A stretch of 64,000 nt of DNA, taken from assembly GCF_030817415.1 (NCBI RefSeq), contig NZ_JAUSZI010000002.1:248001-312000 (forward strand). The letters are read 5' to 3'. Numbering within the stretch: the first letter of the stretch is position 1; the number at the start of each line of letters is the position of its first letter. A program made the translations under genes and the position numbers. A model generated the notes under the pieces. The model was not told where the DNA came from and made no database searches. It saw only the letters and a list, made by a program, of their open reading frames with translations. This stretch comes from Streptomyces umbrinus. GTDB taxonomy: Bacteria > Actinomycetota > Actinomycetes > Streptomycetales > Streptomycetaceae. Below are positions 56,286-64,000 of this stretch, piece by piece.

Positions 56286-57266
56286 CTAAATTAAGCAATT
56301 TGACAACAATGTTGATCCACTTGACCCTCTCAAGCCGAACTGGACACTGTCAACCTTCCGAGTGAATTGGGCATTTAACGGGCGTTTGATGTTGCTTTAC
56401 AGCAGTCGAATCGACCCGTTTTACCCCTTTTGCGGGCACCACTCATAGATTGAAACGGCCGGAATCTCCACACTGGCGCGACCTGTTTGCCTACTTGTAC
56501 ATGCCGCTGCGTACCGACATACATACGCCCTCGATCTGGCATACACACGACTGCGTTGGCCTCTGAATCCCATACCTGCCGGTAGCACCACCAGCCAGAG
56601 ATTGCCGATTCGAAAGTGCAACCAGTAAAACGTGACGCAGCACGTGTCGCTGTCTCCCCGCCGAACTCGGAAAGCAGCGAGCCGAAGCACACCCAAGACA
56701 CCGTTGGCCACCGCAAAGCACGCGCTACCACCACACACAGAACTCCCGCCGGAACAAGCCGCCGGGAGCTCCCCACCTCTCACACGCGTCACCAAACAGG
56801 GTTGCCGCGTCTGGGCCACAGAGATCACCAGGTCAGCAAGCTGGGATCCGAGCACGTGCGGCGGTGGAGTGTGGTGGAACCGGGAGCGCGCGTACCGACT
56901 CGATCTCGACCACCGACCGAGACCCCCTCAAGCGCCTCGGCGAGCGCTGGTCCGGCACAGGCCCCAACCCGCCGGACCGGCGCACCCAGGCCGGCGCCCT
57001 GGAATCACTGACAGCCGCCGTAGGACTACGGGGCTCGCGCTGACGCCACGCACACGTCGTCTATCGGTCGAGAACGCGTCGCCGCGCGGAGGACAGCCGG
57101 CGAGTCCTGGAGCGCGGTCTCGGAGAGACCCGGATCGGTGGACACCTACCCGCCCGCACGGACGCAGGATCTGCTGGACCTCTGACCACGGGAGCCGTGC
57201 GCGTTGGTAGCGTCGGCGTGTGCCGTGCCGGCCGGTGCGGTGTGCCGCTCGACCGGGAGAGATCTG
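56286..57266. promoter_or_regulatory. long upstream region between the NRPS and galU
   Basis: About 980 bp without a convincing gene. The 300 bp next to the NRPS start are clearly AT-richer than the rest of the window and hold the NRPS promoter: a TTGACA box on the minus strand at 56353-56348 and the small palindrome CAACA-A-TGTTG at 56304-56314. Minus-strand frames between 56375 and 56855 are rich in Cys/Trp/Arg and look non-coding. Near 56905-57045 the plus strand reads DRDPLKRLGERWSGTGPNPP then DRRTQAGALESLTAAVGLRG to a stop, possibly the tail of a lost gene. Confidence 0.45.
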
Positions 57267-58196
57267 ATGTCCCCGACGATTCGCAGGGCCGTGATCCCCG
57301 CCGCCGGACTCGGCTCCCGTCTACTGCCGCTCACGAAGGCGACGCCGAAGGAGATGCTCCCGGTCGGCGACAAGCCGGTCATCGAGCACACCGTGCGCGA
57401 GCTGGTGGACTCCGGCATCACCGACATCACCATCGTCGTGTCCGGCGGCAAGAGCCTCATCCAGGACCACTTCCGCCCGAACCCCGCCCTCGTCGAACAA
57501 CTCCGCGAGGACGGCAAGACGAGCTACGCGGACGCCGTGGAGGAGGTCGCGGAGCTCGCCCGCCAGGGCCACATCACCTACCTGGACCAGTACGGCCCGT
57601 ACGGCAACGGCACCCCGGTGCTGAACGCCGCCCGCGCCTTCGGCAACGAGCCGGTGCTGGTGCTGTGGCCCGACGACGTCTTCGTGGCCGAGGTCCCCCG
57701 CGCCCAGCAGCTGATCCGCGCGTACGAGCAGACCGGCTGCCCCGTGCTGGCCCTGATGCCGATGGACCCCACCGACTCCCAGCGCTATGGCGTGCCCATC
57801 GTCAAGGAGGACCTCGGGGACGGCCAGCTGCGGATCACCGGCCTGGTCGAGAAGCCCGACCCCAAGGCCGCCCCGTCGTCGTACGCGGCCATCGGCGGTT
57901 ACGTCGTGACCCCCGGCATCATCGACGAACTGCGCGAGCAGACACGCCGCTGGTACGAGCACAGGACCGGCGAGGTCTATCTGACCGACGCCATCAACGC
58001 CTACGCCTCCACCCGCGCGGTGTACGGCCAGGTCATCAAGGGCCGCTGGTACGACACCGGGAACCCGGCCGACTACCTCGTCGCCCAGATGGCGTTCGCC
58101 CTCTCCCACCCCGAGTACGGCCCCCTCCTGCGCGGCCTGGTCGCCGGACTCGATGCCGACCCCGCTGTCGAGAACGTGCCGGAACCCAGGATCTAG
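57267..58196 (+). CDS. galU: UTP-glucose-1-phosphate uridylyltransferase
   Basis: A 309-residue nucleotidyltransferase making UDP-glucose from UTP and glucose-1-phosphate for cell-wall, trehalose and glycan synthesis. The UTP-binding loop is VIPAAGLGSRLLPLTKATPK then EMLPVGDKPVI; WPDDVFVAE supplies the metal-binding Asp, RYGVPIVKEDL and GLVEKPDPKAAPSSYAAIGG the sugar-phosphate and Lys contacts. ATG at 57267 follows GGGAGAG. It is oriented away from the NRPS and is presumably a separate core-type gene. Confidence 0.93.
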   Translation: MSPTIRRAVIPAAGLGSRLLPLTKATPKEMLPVGDKPVIEHTVRELVDSGITDITIVVSGGKSLIQDHFRPNPALVEQLREDGKTSYADAVEEVAELARQGHITYLDQYGPYGNGTPVLNAARAFGNEPVLVLWPDDVFVAEVPRAQQLIRAYEQTGCPVLALMPMDPTDSQRYGVPIVKEDLGDGQLRITGLVEKPDPKAAPSSYAAIGGYVVTPGIIDELREQTRRWYEHRTGEVYLTDAINAYASTRAVYGQVIKGRWYDTGNPADYLVAQMAFALSHPEYGPLLRGLVAGLDADPAVENVPEPRI

Positions 58197-58659
58197 CCTG
58201 CTGTTTTGGCTCTGGTTGACGCCCTCACGGCAGCGGACCGTCCGTCGCCGCGGGCGCGCTGTGGCGGGCGCGGACGATCTCGATCACGGTGTCGGTCGTG
58301 CGGTCCAGGTAGCTGCGGCCGTCGGGCAGCAGGACGTCCGGGCTGATGTAGCTGGTCGGCCGAGGTGAGTGGCCGGGTCGAGCCGACGCACGGTGATCTT
58401 TCCAGCGCGGTCGGCACGGTTCGAGCCGCTGCGGCGGAACAGCCGCCAACGCTGAGGGAAGATCCAAGTGCCAACTCGCTCGATCCGGTCGCGCGCACTG
58501 GTGAGCTGATGCACCTGCTCGCCGTGGGTGAGGTCGTTGGCGCCCTTGTGGAACCCACCGCACGGCACGGGCGCCTCATGCGTTGCACAGCCGGTCGGCG
58601 TCATCCGAGCAGTGGCCGTACTGAACAGGCTCAGCGGGTGCGGGAGGTGGCACGGCCGC
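58197..58659. other. intergenic stretch with possible minus-strand gene remnant
   Basis: No intact gene. On the minus strand one frame reads LTHGEQVHQLTSARDRIERV, GTWIFPQRWRLFRRSGSN and, after a frame change near 58375, YISPDVLLPDGRSYLDRTTD then TVIEIVRARHSAPA to a stop at 58225. It looks like the end of a degraded protein-coding gene I cannot name. Confidence 0.35.
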
Positions 58660-59895
58660 TCAGCAGACGAAGGTGACATCGGGGAGACTCGCTGAGGGAC
58701 CGTCCAGAACATGGTCGTTGTGGTCTCGCAGCCAGCGGTCGAAGAACGAGGTGACACAGGTTCGGATCACCGTGACCGCACGGGTGGGGTCGATCGTGCC
58801 GATGGTCTCTTCGACGATGTCCTGGCCGAGGCCGGTCTGGGGCATGACTGCCGCGAGATCGGTGTACGTCTGGTGCCGGGAGCCGCGCAGGGTCAGGTCG
58901 CGGCGCCATCCGGTGCCGTGCGACCAGAACGCCGCCCATGACGGCTCGGTTCGCGCGTGGTCGCTGCCTTCACGGCCCATCAGGAGGAAGGGGCGGTCCA
59001 GGCCGTGGGTGGCAACGGGCGAGAGATTGGTTCCGTTGGGTTCCTGGTTGAACTCCAGGGTGCCGTCCAGGTCGATCCCGGCTCGGATCCGCCGGTCCTC
59101 GTACATGCTCTGAGCGGCGGTGAATCCGCCTCCCGACTGGCCGGCCAGGCCGACCCGGTGGGTGTCGAGCACGTCCGACAGCCCGTGCGGCAGCGTGCCG
59201 AGCCGATGCACCACGAAGCGGGCGTCGTCGACCCGGGCGCGCAACGTCTTCTCCAGCAGAGCGGGAACAGTGCCCTCACGCTGAGCCCGCGCGAATTCCT
59301 CGAGCAGAACCTCGTTCGTCTTGACCGAGCCGTCTGGAAACCGCACGCCTGGAGGCTCGTAGGTGTGGTCGACGGTGACAACGACGTAGCCGTGGCTGGC
59401 CAGTTCCTCGGCCAGCACGGTGCCCCAGGAGCGAGGGTCGCCGACACCCGGCGAATACACCACCACCGGCCGACGCCCGCCGCGTGGGTCCGCGGGCGCC
59501 TGATGGTAGGCGTGCGTTCGGGTGCCCGCCCAGTCCACCGTGCCCGACGGGATGCGATGCGGCTCCAGGGCATCGAATCGCTCAGCCGCACCGCGCTCCA
59601 TGTACGGCGCGAGGCGTTGCCATCGGCGTGGTGCGAGAGCCGGATACCAGACACTGATCATCAGCTCGCGGTGACGCACCGACGGCACCCACGGGTCGGG
59701 CCGAGTACGGTCCAACAGCCGCAGTGAGACCGTACCGATCGTGCACGGTCCCGTCGGCTCGGGAAGACGGAGCCGGATCGCCGAACGGCGGGCCGGCCGG
59801 GACTGGGCCCGGGCGGCAGGCGCACCCGCCAGCGGCGACATCGCCAGAGCAGTTGCTGCCAGAAACTCGCGGCGTGGAAGAGCGAAGGATGACAT
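58660..59895 (-). CDS. Tat-exported alpha/beta hydrolase (PAF-acetylhydrolase/lipase-like)
   Basis: A 411-residue secreted enzyme. The N-terminus MSSFALPRREFLAATALAMS carries an R-R-E-F-L twin-arginine signal with cleavage near ARA. The domain shows RPVVVYSPGVGDPRSWGTVL (oxyanion loop), THRVGLAGQSGGGFTAAQSM (nucleophile G-Q-S-G-G-G), GIDLDGTLEF (catalytic Asp) and LRGSRHQTYTDL (catalytic His), the order of platelet-activating-factor acetylhydrolase-like lipases. The ATG at 59895 lies behind GAGGATGG; an ATG three codons earlier is possible. Confidence 0.87.
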   Translation of the reverse strand: MSSFALPRREFLAATALAMSPLAGAPAARAQSRPARRSAIRLRLPEPTGPCTIGTVSLRLLDRTRPDPWVPSVRHRELMISVWYPALAPRRWQRLAPYMERGAAERFDALEPHRIPSGTVDWAGTRTHAYHQAPADPRGGRRPVVVYSPGVGDPRSWGTVLAEELASHGYVVVTVDHTYEPPGVRFPDGSVKTNEVLLEEFARAQREGTVPALLEKTLRARVDDARFVVHRLGTLPHGLSDVLDTHRVGLAGQSGGGFTAAQSMYEDRRIRAGIDLDGTLEFNQEPNGTNLSPVATHGLDRPFLLMGREGSDHARTEPSWAAFWSHGTGWRRDLTLRGSRHQTYTDLAAVMPQTGLGQDIVEETIGTIDPTRAVTVIRTCVTSFFDRWLRDHNDHVLDGPSASLPDVTFVC

Positions 59896-60006
59896 GCCGT
59901 CCATCCTCGACACGACCACCGACGGGGTCACTCGTGCTACCCCCAACTGCCCTGGTTCGGGTTTCCCCCGGATACGTGCCCTTGCCCTGATCGTGCATGG
60001 ACGGAC

Positions 60007-60585
60007 TCAGGCATGCAGTGTGGGCCGGTAGATGAGCTCTTGGATGTGGCCGTCGAGCGTCCTGTGCTCGATCAGCTCCAGGTCGAAGTCGGCCGCACCC
60101 TGGAAGATCGGGGCCAGCCCGCTCTGACCGGTGATCACAGGGAAGAGCGTCACCTGGACGCGGTCGACCAGACCGGCGGCCATCAGCGCCCGGTTCATCG
60201 ACAGGCTGCCGTGCGAGCGCAACGGCACCTCGGACTCCTCCTTGAGCCGGGCGACGACGTCGACGGCGTCACCGCTCACGACGTTCGCATCCGGCCAGTC
60301 GAGAGGTCCCTCCAGTGTGGTCGAGACCACCGTTGCCGGCAGGTTCCTCATCCGCGTGACCCACGGGTCACGCACCTCGGACTCCTCGGTGCTCGATGCC
60401 AGCATCTGCGCGAACTCCCGATACGTGTTGGCCCCGAAGACCATCCGCTGCTCCTCGCCGTACAGGCCGAGGCGGTGGTCGAGGAGCTCGGGACCCTGCT
60501 TGCCCCAGTAGCCGGTCCAGTCGCCGCCGGCAGCGCCGAAGCCGTCGAGGCTGCAGAAGACGTCGAACGTGTAGGTGACCGTCAT
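60007..60585 (-). CDS. RibD C-terminal/dihydrofolate-reductase-like protein
   Basis: A 192-residue protein of the bacterial bifunctional deaminase-reductase C-terminal fold. It begins TYTFDVFCSLDGFGAAGGDW, continues RMVFGANTYREFAQML (the G-x-x-T-Y/W strand), PATVVSTTLEGPLDWPDANV and SHGSLSMNRALMAAGLVDRV (the G-S-x-x-x-x-x-L cofactor loop), and ends LFPVITGQSGLAPIF. Such proteins bind NADPH; the physiological substrate is unknown. The ATG at 60585 follows GAGAGC. It lies next to a broken TetR gene on the same strand. Confidence 0.87.
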   Translation of the reverse strand: MTVTYTFDVFCSLDGFGAAGGDWTGYWGKQGPELLDHRLGLYGEEQRMVFGANTYREFAQMLASSTEESEVRDPWVTRMRNLPATVVSTTLEGPLDWPDANVVSGDAVDVVARLKEESEVPLRSHGSLSMNRALMAAGLVDRVQVTLFPVITGQSGLAPIFQGAADFDLELIEHRTLDGHIQELIYRPTLHA

Positions 60586-60646
60586 GGTGCTCTCCTCAAG
60601 TGTGGTGATCGCTTGTGTGGATAGGGACTGGCGACCACGGCGAAAC

Positions 60647-60973
60647 TCATCGCCCTTGGACGGAGCAGAAACCGTGCCAGGGGTCGTCGTCCTGCAGCGC
60701 CTCGTCGAGGGCTGCTACGCACTGGGCCAGTTGTTCGGAGAACGCCGCGGCGATCAGCGAGCCGCGCGTCGGGAAGTGCCGGTAGAGGGTGGCGGCACCC
60801 ACACCTGCTCTGCGCGCGATCGCGCTGGAGGGCACGTCGGTGCCATTGAGTGCGTACGCCTCGCGGGCGGCCTGGAGGAGCCGGGCGCGGTTGTGCCTGG
60901 CGTCGGCTCTCTGTCCCGTGGCTCACGTGCCGGAGGCGGTGGAGGGCGGGTTCCGAGACGGTTGAGCAGGCAT
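60647..60973 (-). pseudogene. truncated TetR regulator with internal stop
   Basis: From the ATG at 60973 the frame meets TGA at codon 17, then continues in the same frame as RADARHNRARLLQAAREAYA, VPSSAIARRAGVGAATLYRH and FPTRGSLIAAAFSEQLAQCV, a normal TetR helix-turn-helix. It stops at 60647 after DDDPWHGFC, where intact relatives have another 100 or so residues. Both the stop and the missing ligand domain mark it as dead, although a start after the TGA could still give a DNA-binding fragment. Confidence 0.8.
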
Positions 60974-60990
60974 GTCTCTCACTTAACCAC

Positions 60991-61012
60991 AAACGGAAGA
61001 GGTCGTCCGTTT
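60991..61012. promoter_or_regulatory. AAACGGA-N8-TCCGTTT, TetR operator
   Basis: A perfect 7-bp inverted repeat between the broken TetR gene (start 60973) and the divergent broken quinone-reductase gene (start 61125), the expected position of the regulator's binding site. Confidence 0.65.
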
Positions 61013-61124
61013 AGCCGGTTGGCGTGATCTGGTGCCGCGGTGCCCCGCAGCCGGCGCTCTGCCGCAGAGGTGAGGGTTGCGAGCCCGCCTTCTGAACGAC
61101 TTGTCATGTGTACGGAGGTTGTCC

Positions 61125-62049
61125 GTGTTTGCTGTGCAGTACCACCGCTACGGCGTCCCCGAGGTCCTCGGAGTGGAGGAGGCTGATGAGCCCACGCCGG
61201 TCCCGGTCAGGTTCGCATCGCGGTGCGTGCCACCGGTGTCACCCCTGCTGACTCCTACCTGCGCTCAGGGATACTGCAGGACATCGTCTCCCTGGACTTC
61301 CCCCACATCCCCGGCCTGGATGCCGCGGGGATCGTCGCCGAGTTGGGCGAGGGGGTGACCGGCACCGCCGTAGGAGACGCGGTCTTCGGTCTCGTCCCCT
61401 TCACGGATCTGGGAGGGCCGCGGCCCAGTACGCCGTGTTGGAGGCGTGGGCACCCAAGCCTCGGTCATGGTCTTTCGAGGAAGCCGGTGGCGCCGCGGGC
61501 AACATCGACACGGCCACGCGCGTACTGGACGCCTTGGAAGCCACCGAGGGCATGACCTTCCTGATCGATGGTGCCGCAGGAGGCGTCGGCACCATCGCCG
61601 CGCAACTCGCCCACGCCCGCGGCCTCTTCGTCATCGGCACCGCGAGCGAACCCAACCACGGCTTCCTCGACCAACTCGGCGTCCTACCGGTCGCCTACGG
61701 GCCCGGTCTGGCCGATCGCCTTGCCCCGCCGGCTCCGCACGGTGTCGACGTGGTTCTGGACGCGGCCGGGAAGGGCTCCCTTGCCGAACTGGTGGCCATC
61801 GCCGGAGACCCGTACCGCGTCGTGACGATCGCAGACTTCGACGCCGATCGGCACGGAGTGCGGTTCTCCCGCTCCGGAACAGGTGAGCCGACAGGCTGGG
61901 CGGGACTTCCGTTGGCGGCCGACCTTGCCGATCACGGCCGCCTCAACGTCCCGCTGCACGCCGTGTTCCCGCTGAAGGAGGCCTCCACAGCGAACGAGGT
62001 CAGCGCCAACGGCCACGCGCGCGGCAAGATCGTCATCACCGTGCCCTGA
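61125..62049 (+). pseudogene. NADP-dependent zinc-type/quinone oxidoreductase, two frameshifts
   Basis: GTG at 61125 starts MFAVQYHRYGVPEVLGVEEA. The frame slips near 61205 (to VRIAVRATGVTPADSYLRSG..) and again near 61411 (to AAAQYAVLEAWAPKPRSWSF), then runs FEEAGGAAGN.. LIDGAAGGVGTIAAQLAHAR (NADPH-binding A-G-G-V-G), DVVLDAAGKGSLAELVAIAG and on to 62049. The second shift is a single missing base in a G/C run. The restored protein is a normal medium-chain quinone reductase of about 307 residues. Its regulator, divergently encoded, is also broken. Confidence 0.85.
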
Positions 62050-62122
62050 CCCGGCGGACGATCCGGCCCGCACCCACTGGACGGCGCTCCCCCGCCGACG
62101 CGCTTCGCCCTGCCCGGCCAAA

Positions 62123-64000
62123 TCAGTCGGGATCCAGGTGAGCCGTCCCAAGTTCCGGGGACAGCCGGGCCGGATCCACTTCCGTCACGGCGGTCTTCGC
62201 GTCCAGTTCCCAACCCTTCCCGTACGCCGCGGCGAAGGCTTCCTCGCCCAGCGCGGCCCGCCCCCGGCGGGTGAGGTGGCGAACCTGGCGATCGGTGCGG
62301 TCGTGGGCGCCGCGCAGCCGGGAGGCGGCGCCGAGCAGGACGGCGGTCTCGTGGTGCCGACCGTGCGCCTCGGCGAGCGCGGCCGTGTTGACCGCGACCA
62401 GCGACAGGATCGGCAGGTCCCGGGTCTCCAGCGCCGCCGCGTACGCCTTCGCCAGCGCCCTCGCCGCACCGGCCAAGTCGCCCGTCACCAGGCAGAGCGA
62501 GGCGCGTGCGCTGCCGACCAGCGTCCGCCCGTGGTCACCGGGGAACGGGGGGTCGCCGTGCAGGCCCCTTTCAGCTCTGTCGAGCAGTTCCCGTGCCCGG
62601 TCCAGGTCGCCGAGCCGCACCCACAGGACGGCCTCCCACGCGTCGACCAGAAGCAGCATCTCCCGCGAGTCAGCGCGCAGCGCCCGCTCCCGGGCAGAGT
62701 CGATCATCGCGATCACCAGGTCTGTATCGCCGCGCCGCAGGTGCAGGTCGATCCAGCGCAGGTCGCCGAACACCTCGTCGCCGAGGCTGAGCGAGCCGAA
62801 CTCACCTGCCAGCGACCGGGCTTCGCGCAGGTCGGCCAACGCGCCGTCGAGGTCGTCGTCGTACTGCCTCAACTGGGCACGCAACGGCAGCACGTTGGCC
62901 TGGCCCCAGCGGTCGCCGACCTGCCAGAAACAGACCAGGGCCGCTTCGACGTCGGTGCGCATCCCGTCGAGCTCGCCCGCGTTCTCGGCGAACTGGGCCC
63001 GGAACATGCGGGCCAGCCCGGACAGCCACACGTCGTCGCTGTCGGCCAGGCGCTCGACAAGCGCGGGCGTGGTCCTCTCCCCCTGCAGGAACGCCAGCGG
63101 GAGCGCGGCGAGCGCGCCGTACGGGCCGGGCAGCTCCGGGTACGAGAGCAACCGGTCGGCCAGCTCTCGCAGCTCGGCCTGGTCGCCGCTGGCGGCATCA
63201 TCAGCGGTTGTCCCCTGCCAGGCGTCGACCTGGTTGAGCAGGCGGATCGCGCGGGCGCAGTCTCGGTCGGGCGTCGGCTCTCCGCCTGGCACCGACAGAG
63301 CCTCGCCCAGCCAGTAGGCCGCGTCGGACTGCCGGTCGAACATCTGCCAGTACCAGGTCAGGTTCAGGGCGAGGGCGACCGCACCGGGAGCGTCACCGGT
63401 GTCGCACCGCCGACGCAGGGCCGCGAGCGTGTTGTCGTACTCGGTGCCGATGACTCGTATGGCCGCGAGCTGGCCGGACCCACGCAGCTGCGGGTCGTGG
63501 CGGGCCATCAGCTCGGCGAAGTGGCCGGCGGCCAGATCGCGTGCGGTGCCGAGGTCGCCCATCTCGGTCAAGCGGTCGGTGCCGTACTCGCGCAGCGTCT
63601 CCAGCATGCGGTAGCGGCCCGGGGCGGACGCGAGCTGCAGCAGCGAGCGGTCGACCAGGCCGGCGAGCAGCTCGGGGATTTCGGCGGCCGGCACTGCGGT
63701 GTCGGCGCAGACCGCGGTGGCCGAGGCGGGCGTGACGCCGCCGGGCAGGATCGAAATGCGTTCGGCGACCGTACGTTCGTGCACGCTCAGCAGGTCCCAG
63801 CTCCAGGCGATGACCGCGCGCAATGTGCGGTGCCGGGGCAGCGCGGTGCGGTTGCCGGTGCTGAGCAGCCGGAACCGGTCGGAGAGCCCGTCGGCGAGTT
63901 CGGGCAGGGACAGCGTCCGCAGTCGGGCCGCGGCCAGTTCGAGTGCCAGTGGCATGCCGTCCAGGCTGCGGACCACCCGCCGGATCTCGGGCAGTGTCGT
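62123..64000 (-). CDS. AfsR/SARP-type regulator with NB-ARC and TPR-like C-terminus (partial)
   Basis: The frame enters from the right edge as LPEIRRVVRSLDGMPLALEL and runs to a stop at 62123, about 625 residues. The first part is the end of the NTPase domain: LDGMPLALELAAARLRTLSL (the G-L/M-P-L-A arm), ALPRHRTLRAVIAWSWDLLS and VDRSLLQLASAPGRYRMLET then LREYGTDRL, which is the winged-helix part found in AfsR-like and BTAD regulators. The rest is a long stack of helical repeats. The DNA-binding and Walker motifs would lie outside the window. Likely a pathway or pleiotropic regulator; its target cannot be told. Confidence 0.85.
   Translation of the reverse strand, partial: TTLPEIRRVVRSLDGMPLALELAAARLRTLSLPELADGLSDRFRLLSTGNRTALPRHRTLRAVIAWSWDLLSVHERTVAERISILPGGVTPASATAVCADTAVPAAEIPELLAGLVDRSLLQLASAPGRYRMLETLREYGTDRLTEMGDLGTARDLAAGHFAELMARHDPQLRGSGQLAAIRVIGTEYDNTLAALRRRCDTGDAPGAVALALNLTWYWQMFDRQSDAAYWLGEALSVPGGEPTPDRDCARAIRLLNQVDAWQGTTADDAASGDQAELRELADRLLSYPELPGPYGALAALPLAFLQGERTTPALVERLADSDDVWLSGLARMFRAQFAENAGELDGMRTDVEAALVCFWQVGDRWGQANVLPLRAQLRQYDDDLDGALADLREARSLAGEFGSLSLGDEVFGDLRWIDLHLRRGDTDLVIAMIDSARERALRADSREMLLLVDAWEAVLWVRLGDLDRARELLDRAERGLHGDPPFPGDHGRTLVGSARASLCLVTGDLAGAARALAKAYAAALETRDLPILSLVAVNTAALAEAHGRHHETAVLLGAASRLRGAHDRTDRQVRHLTRRGRAALGEEAFAAAYGKGWELDAKTAVTEVDPARLSPELGTAHLDPD

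Noticed and set aside
56375..56855. Overlapping minus-strand frames upstream of the NRPS as small genes
   Set aside because: Composition is unlike coding sequence here (excess Cys, Trp, Arg), there is no ribosome site, and the region is AT-rich and promoter-like.
1..64000. tRNA, rRNA or CRISPR loci
   Set aside because: No cloverleaf with a recognisable T-loop (GGTTCGAATCC-like), rRNA segment or direct-repeat array was noticed on either strand, though a dedicated search could not be run.

Overview
The window looks like Streptomyces, or a very close high-GC actinomycete. GC is high throughout, many starts are GTG or TTG behind purine-rich ribosome sites, and the families present are typical of the genus: ALF-repeat secreted protein, Drr-type ABC exporter, AfsR/SARP-type regulator, ISKra4 and IS701 elements, and a giant NRPS with an MbtH partner. 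The density of insertion sequences, transposase scraps and frameshifted genes suggests an accessory region such as a chromosome arm. That placement is an inference.

Layout. 1-5.6 kb: two translationally coupled FtsX-type ABC permeases on the minus strand, the first cut by the window edge, then a GNAT acetyltransferase. 6.4-7.9 kb: a complete IS701-family element with ~111 bp terminal inverted repeats and a CTAG duplication. 8-14.6 kb: a SUKH-like protein, a lipoprotein, a small secreted protein, an FMN-binding oxidase, a membrane metallophosphoesterase, transposase and LysR remnants, and a DNA-alkylation-repair (HEAT-like) protein. 14.8-17.5 kb: a TetR gene with a 35-bp operator facing an MFS gene destroyed by an IS5-type scrap, an ALF-repeat protein, a small inverted-repeat element and a methyltransferase. 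17.8-23 kb: two NmrA-like genes around a MarR regulator. One is split by a 2.27-kb ISKra4 element with a 9-bp duplication, the other carries two frameshifts, and the same MarR-type operator word lies in front of both. 23-28.9 kb: an FAD monooxygenase, a QorB/HxlR divergent pair, an M15 peptidase, an FMN/F420-binding oxidase, a methionine aminopeptidase and an XRE regulator. 29-31.8 kb: a DrrA-DrrB-MerR operon. 31.8-38 kb: LysR/SDR divergent pair, DUF427, alpha/beta hydrolase, small enzymes, an MFS exporter and several IS remnants.

39.1-56.2 kb holds the centrepiece: a 5,624-residue NRPS on the minus strand followed by its MbtH partner. By eye it has five C-A-T modules and a terminal thioesterase. 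Pocket residues suggest Ser-like, Asn, a hydrophobic residue (A3), Phe and Pro-like. The first module starts with a condensation domain resembling starter C domains, so the peptide may be N-acylated. The fourth C domain belongs to the [13 protein letters not shown] class, which includes dual epimerisation/condensation domains, so residue 3 could be D. No starter enzyme, tailoring enzyme or dedicated exporter lies next to it, except that an MFS exporter sits about 1 kb past mbtH. The A3 and A4 domains are near copies with changed pocket residues, the thioesterase lacks the usual catalytic Asp, and two C domains carry hexanucleotide repeat tracts.

57-64 kb: GalU, a Tat-exported hydrolase, a RibD/DHFR-like reductase, a degraded TetR/quinone-reductase pair whose operator is still intact, and the C-terminal part of a large AfsR/SARP-like regulator that runs off the right edge.
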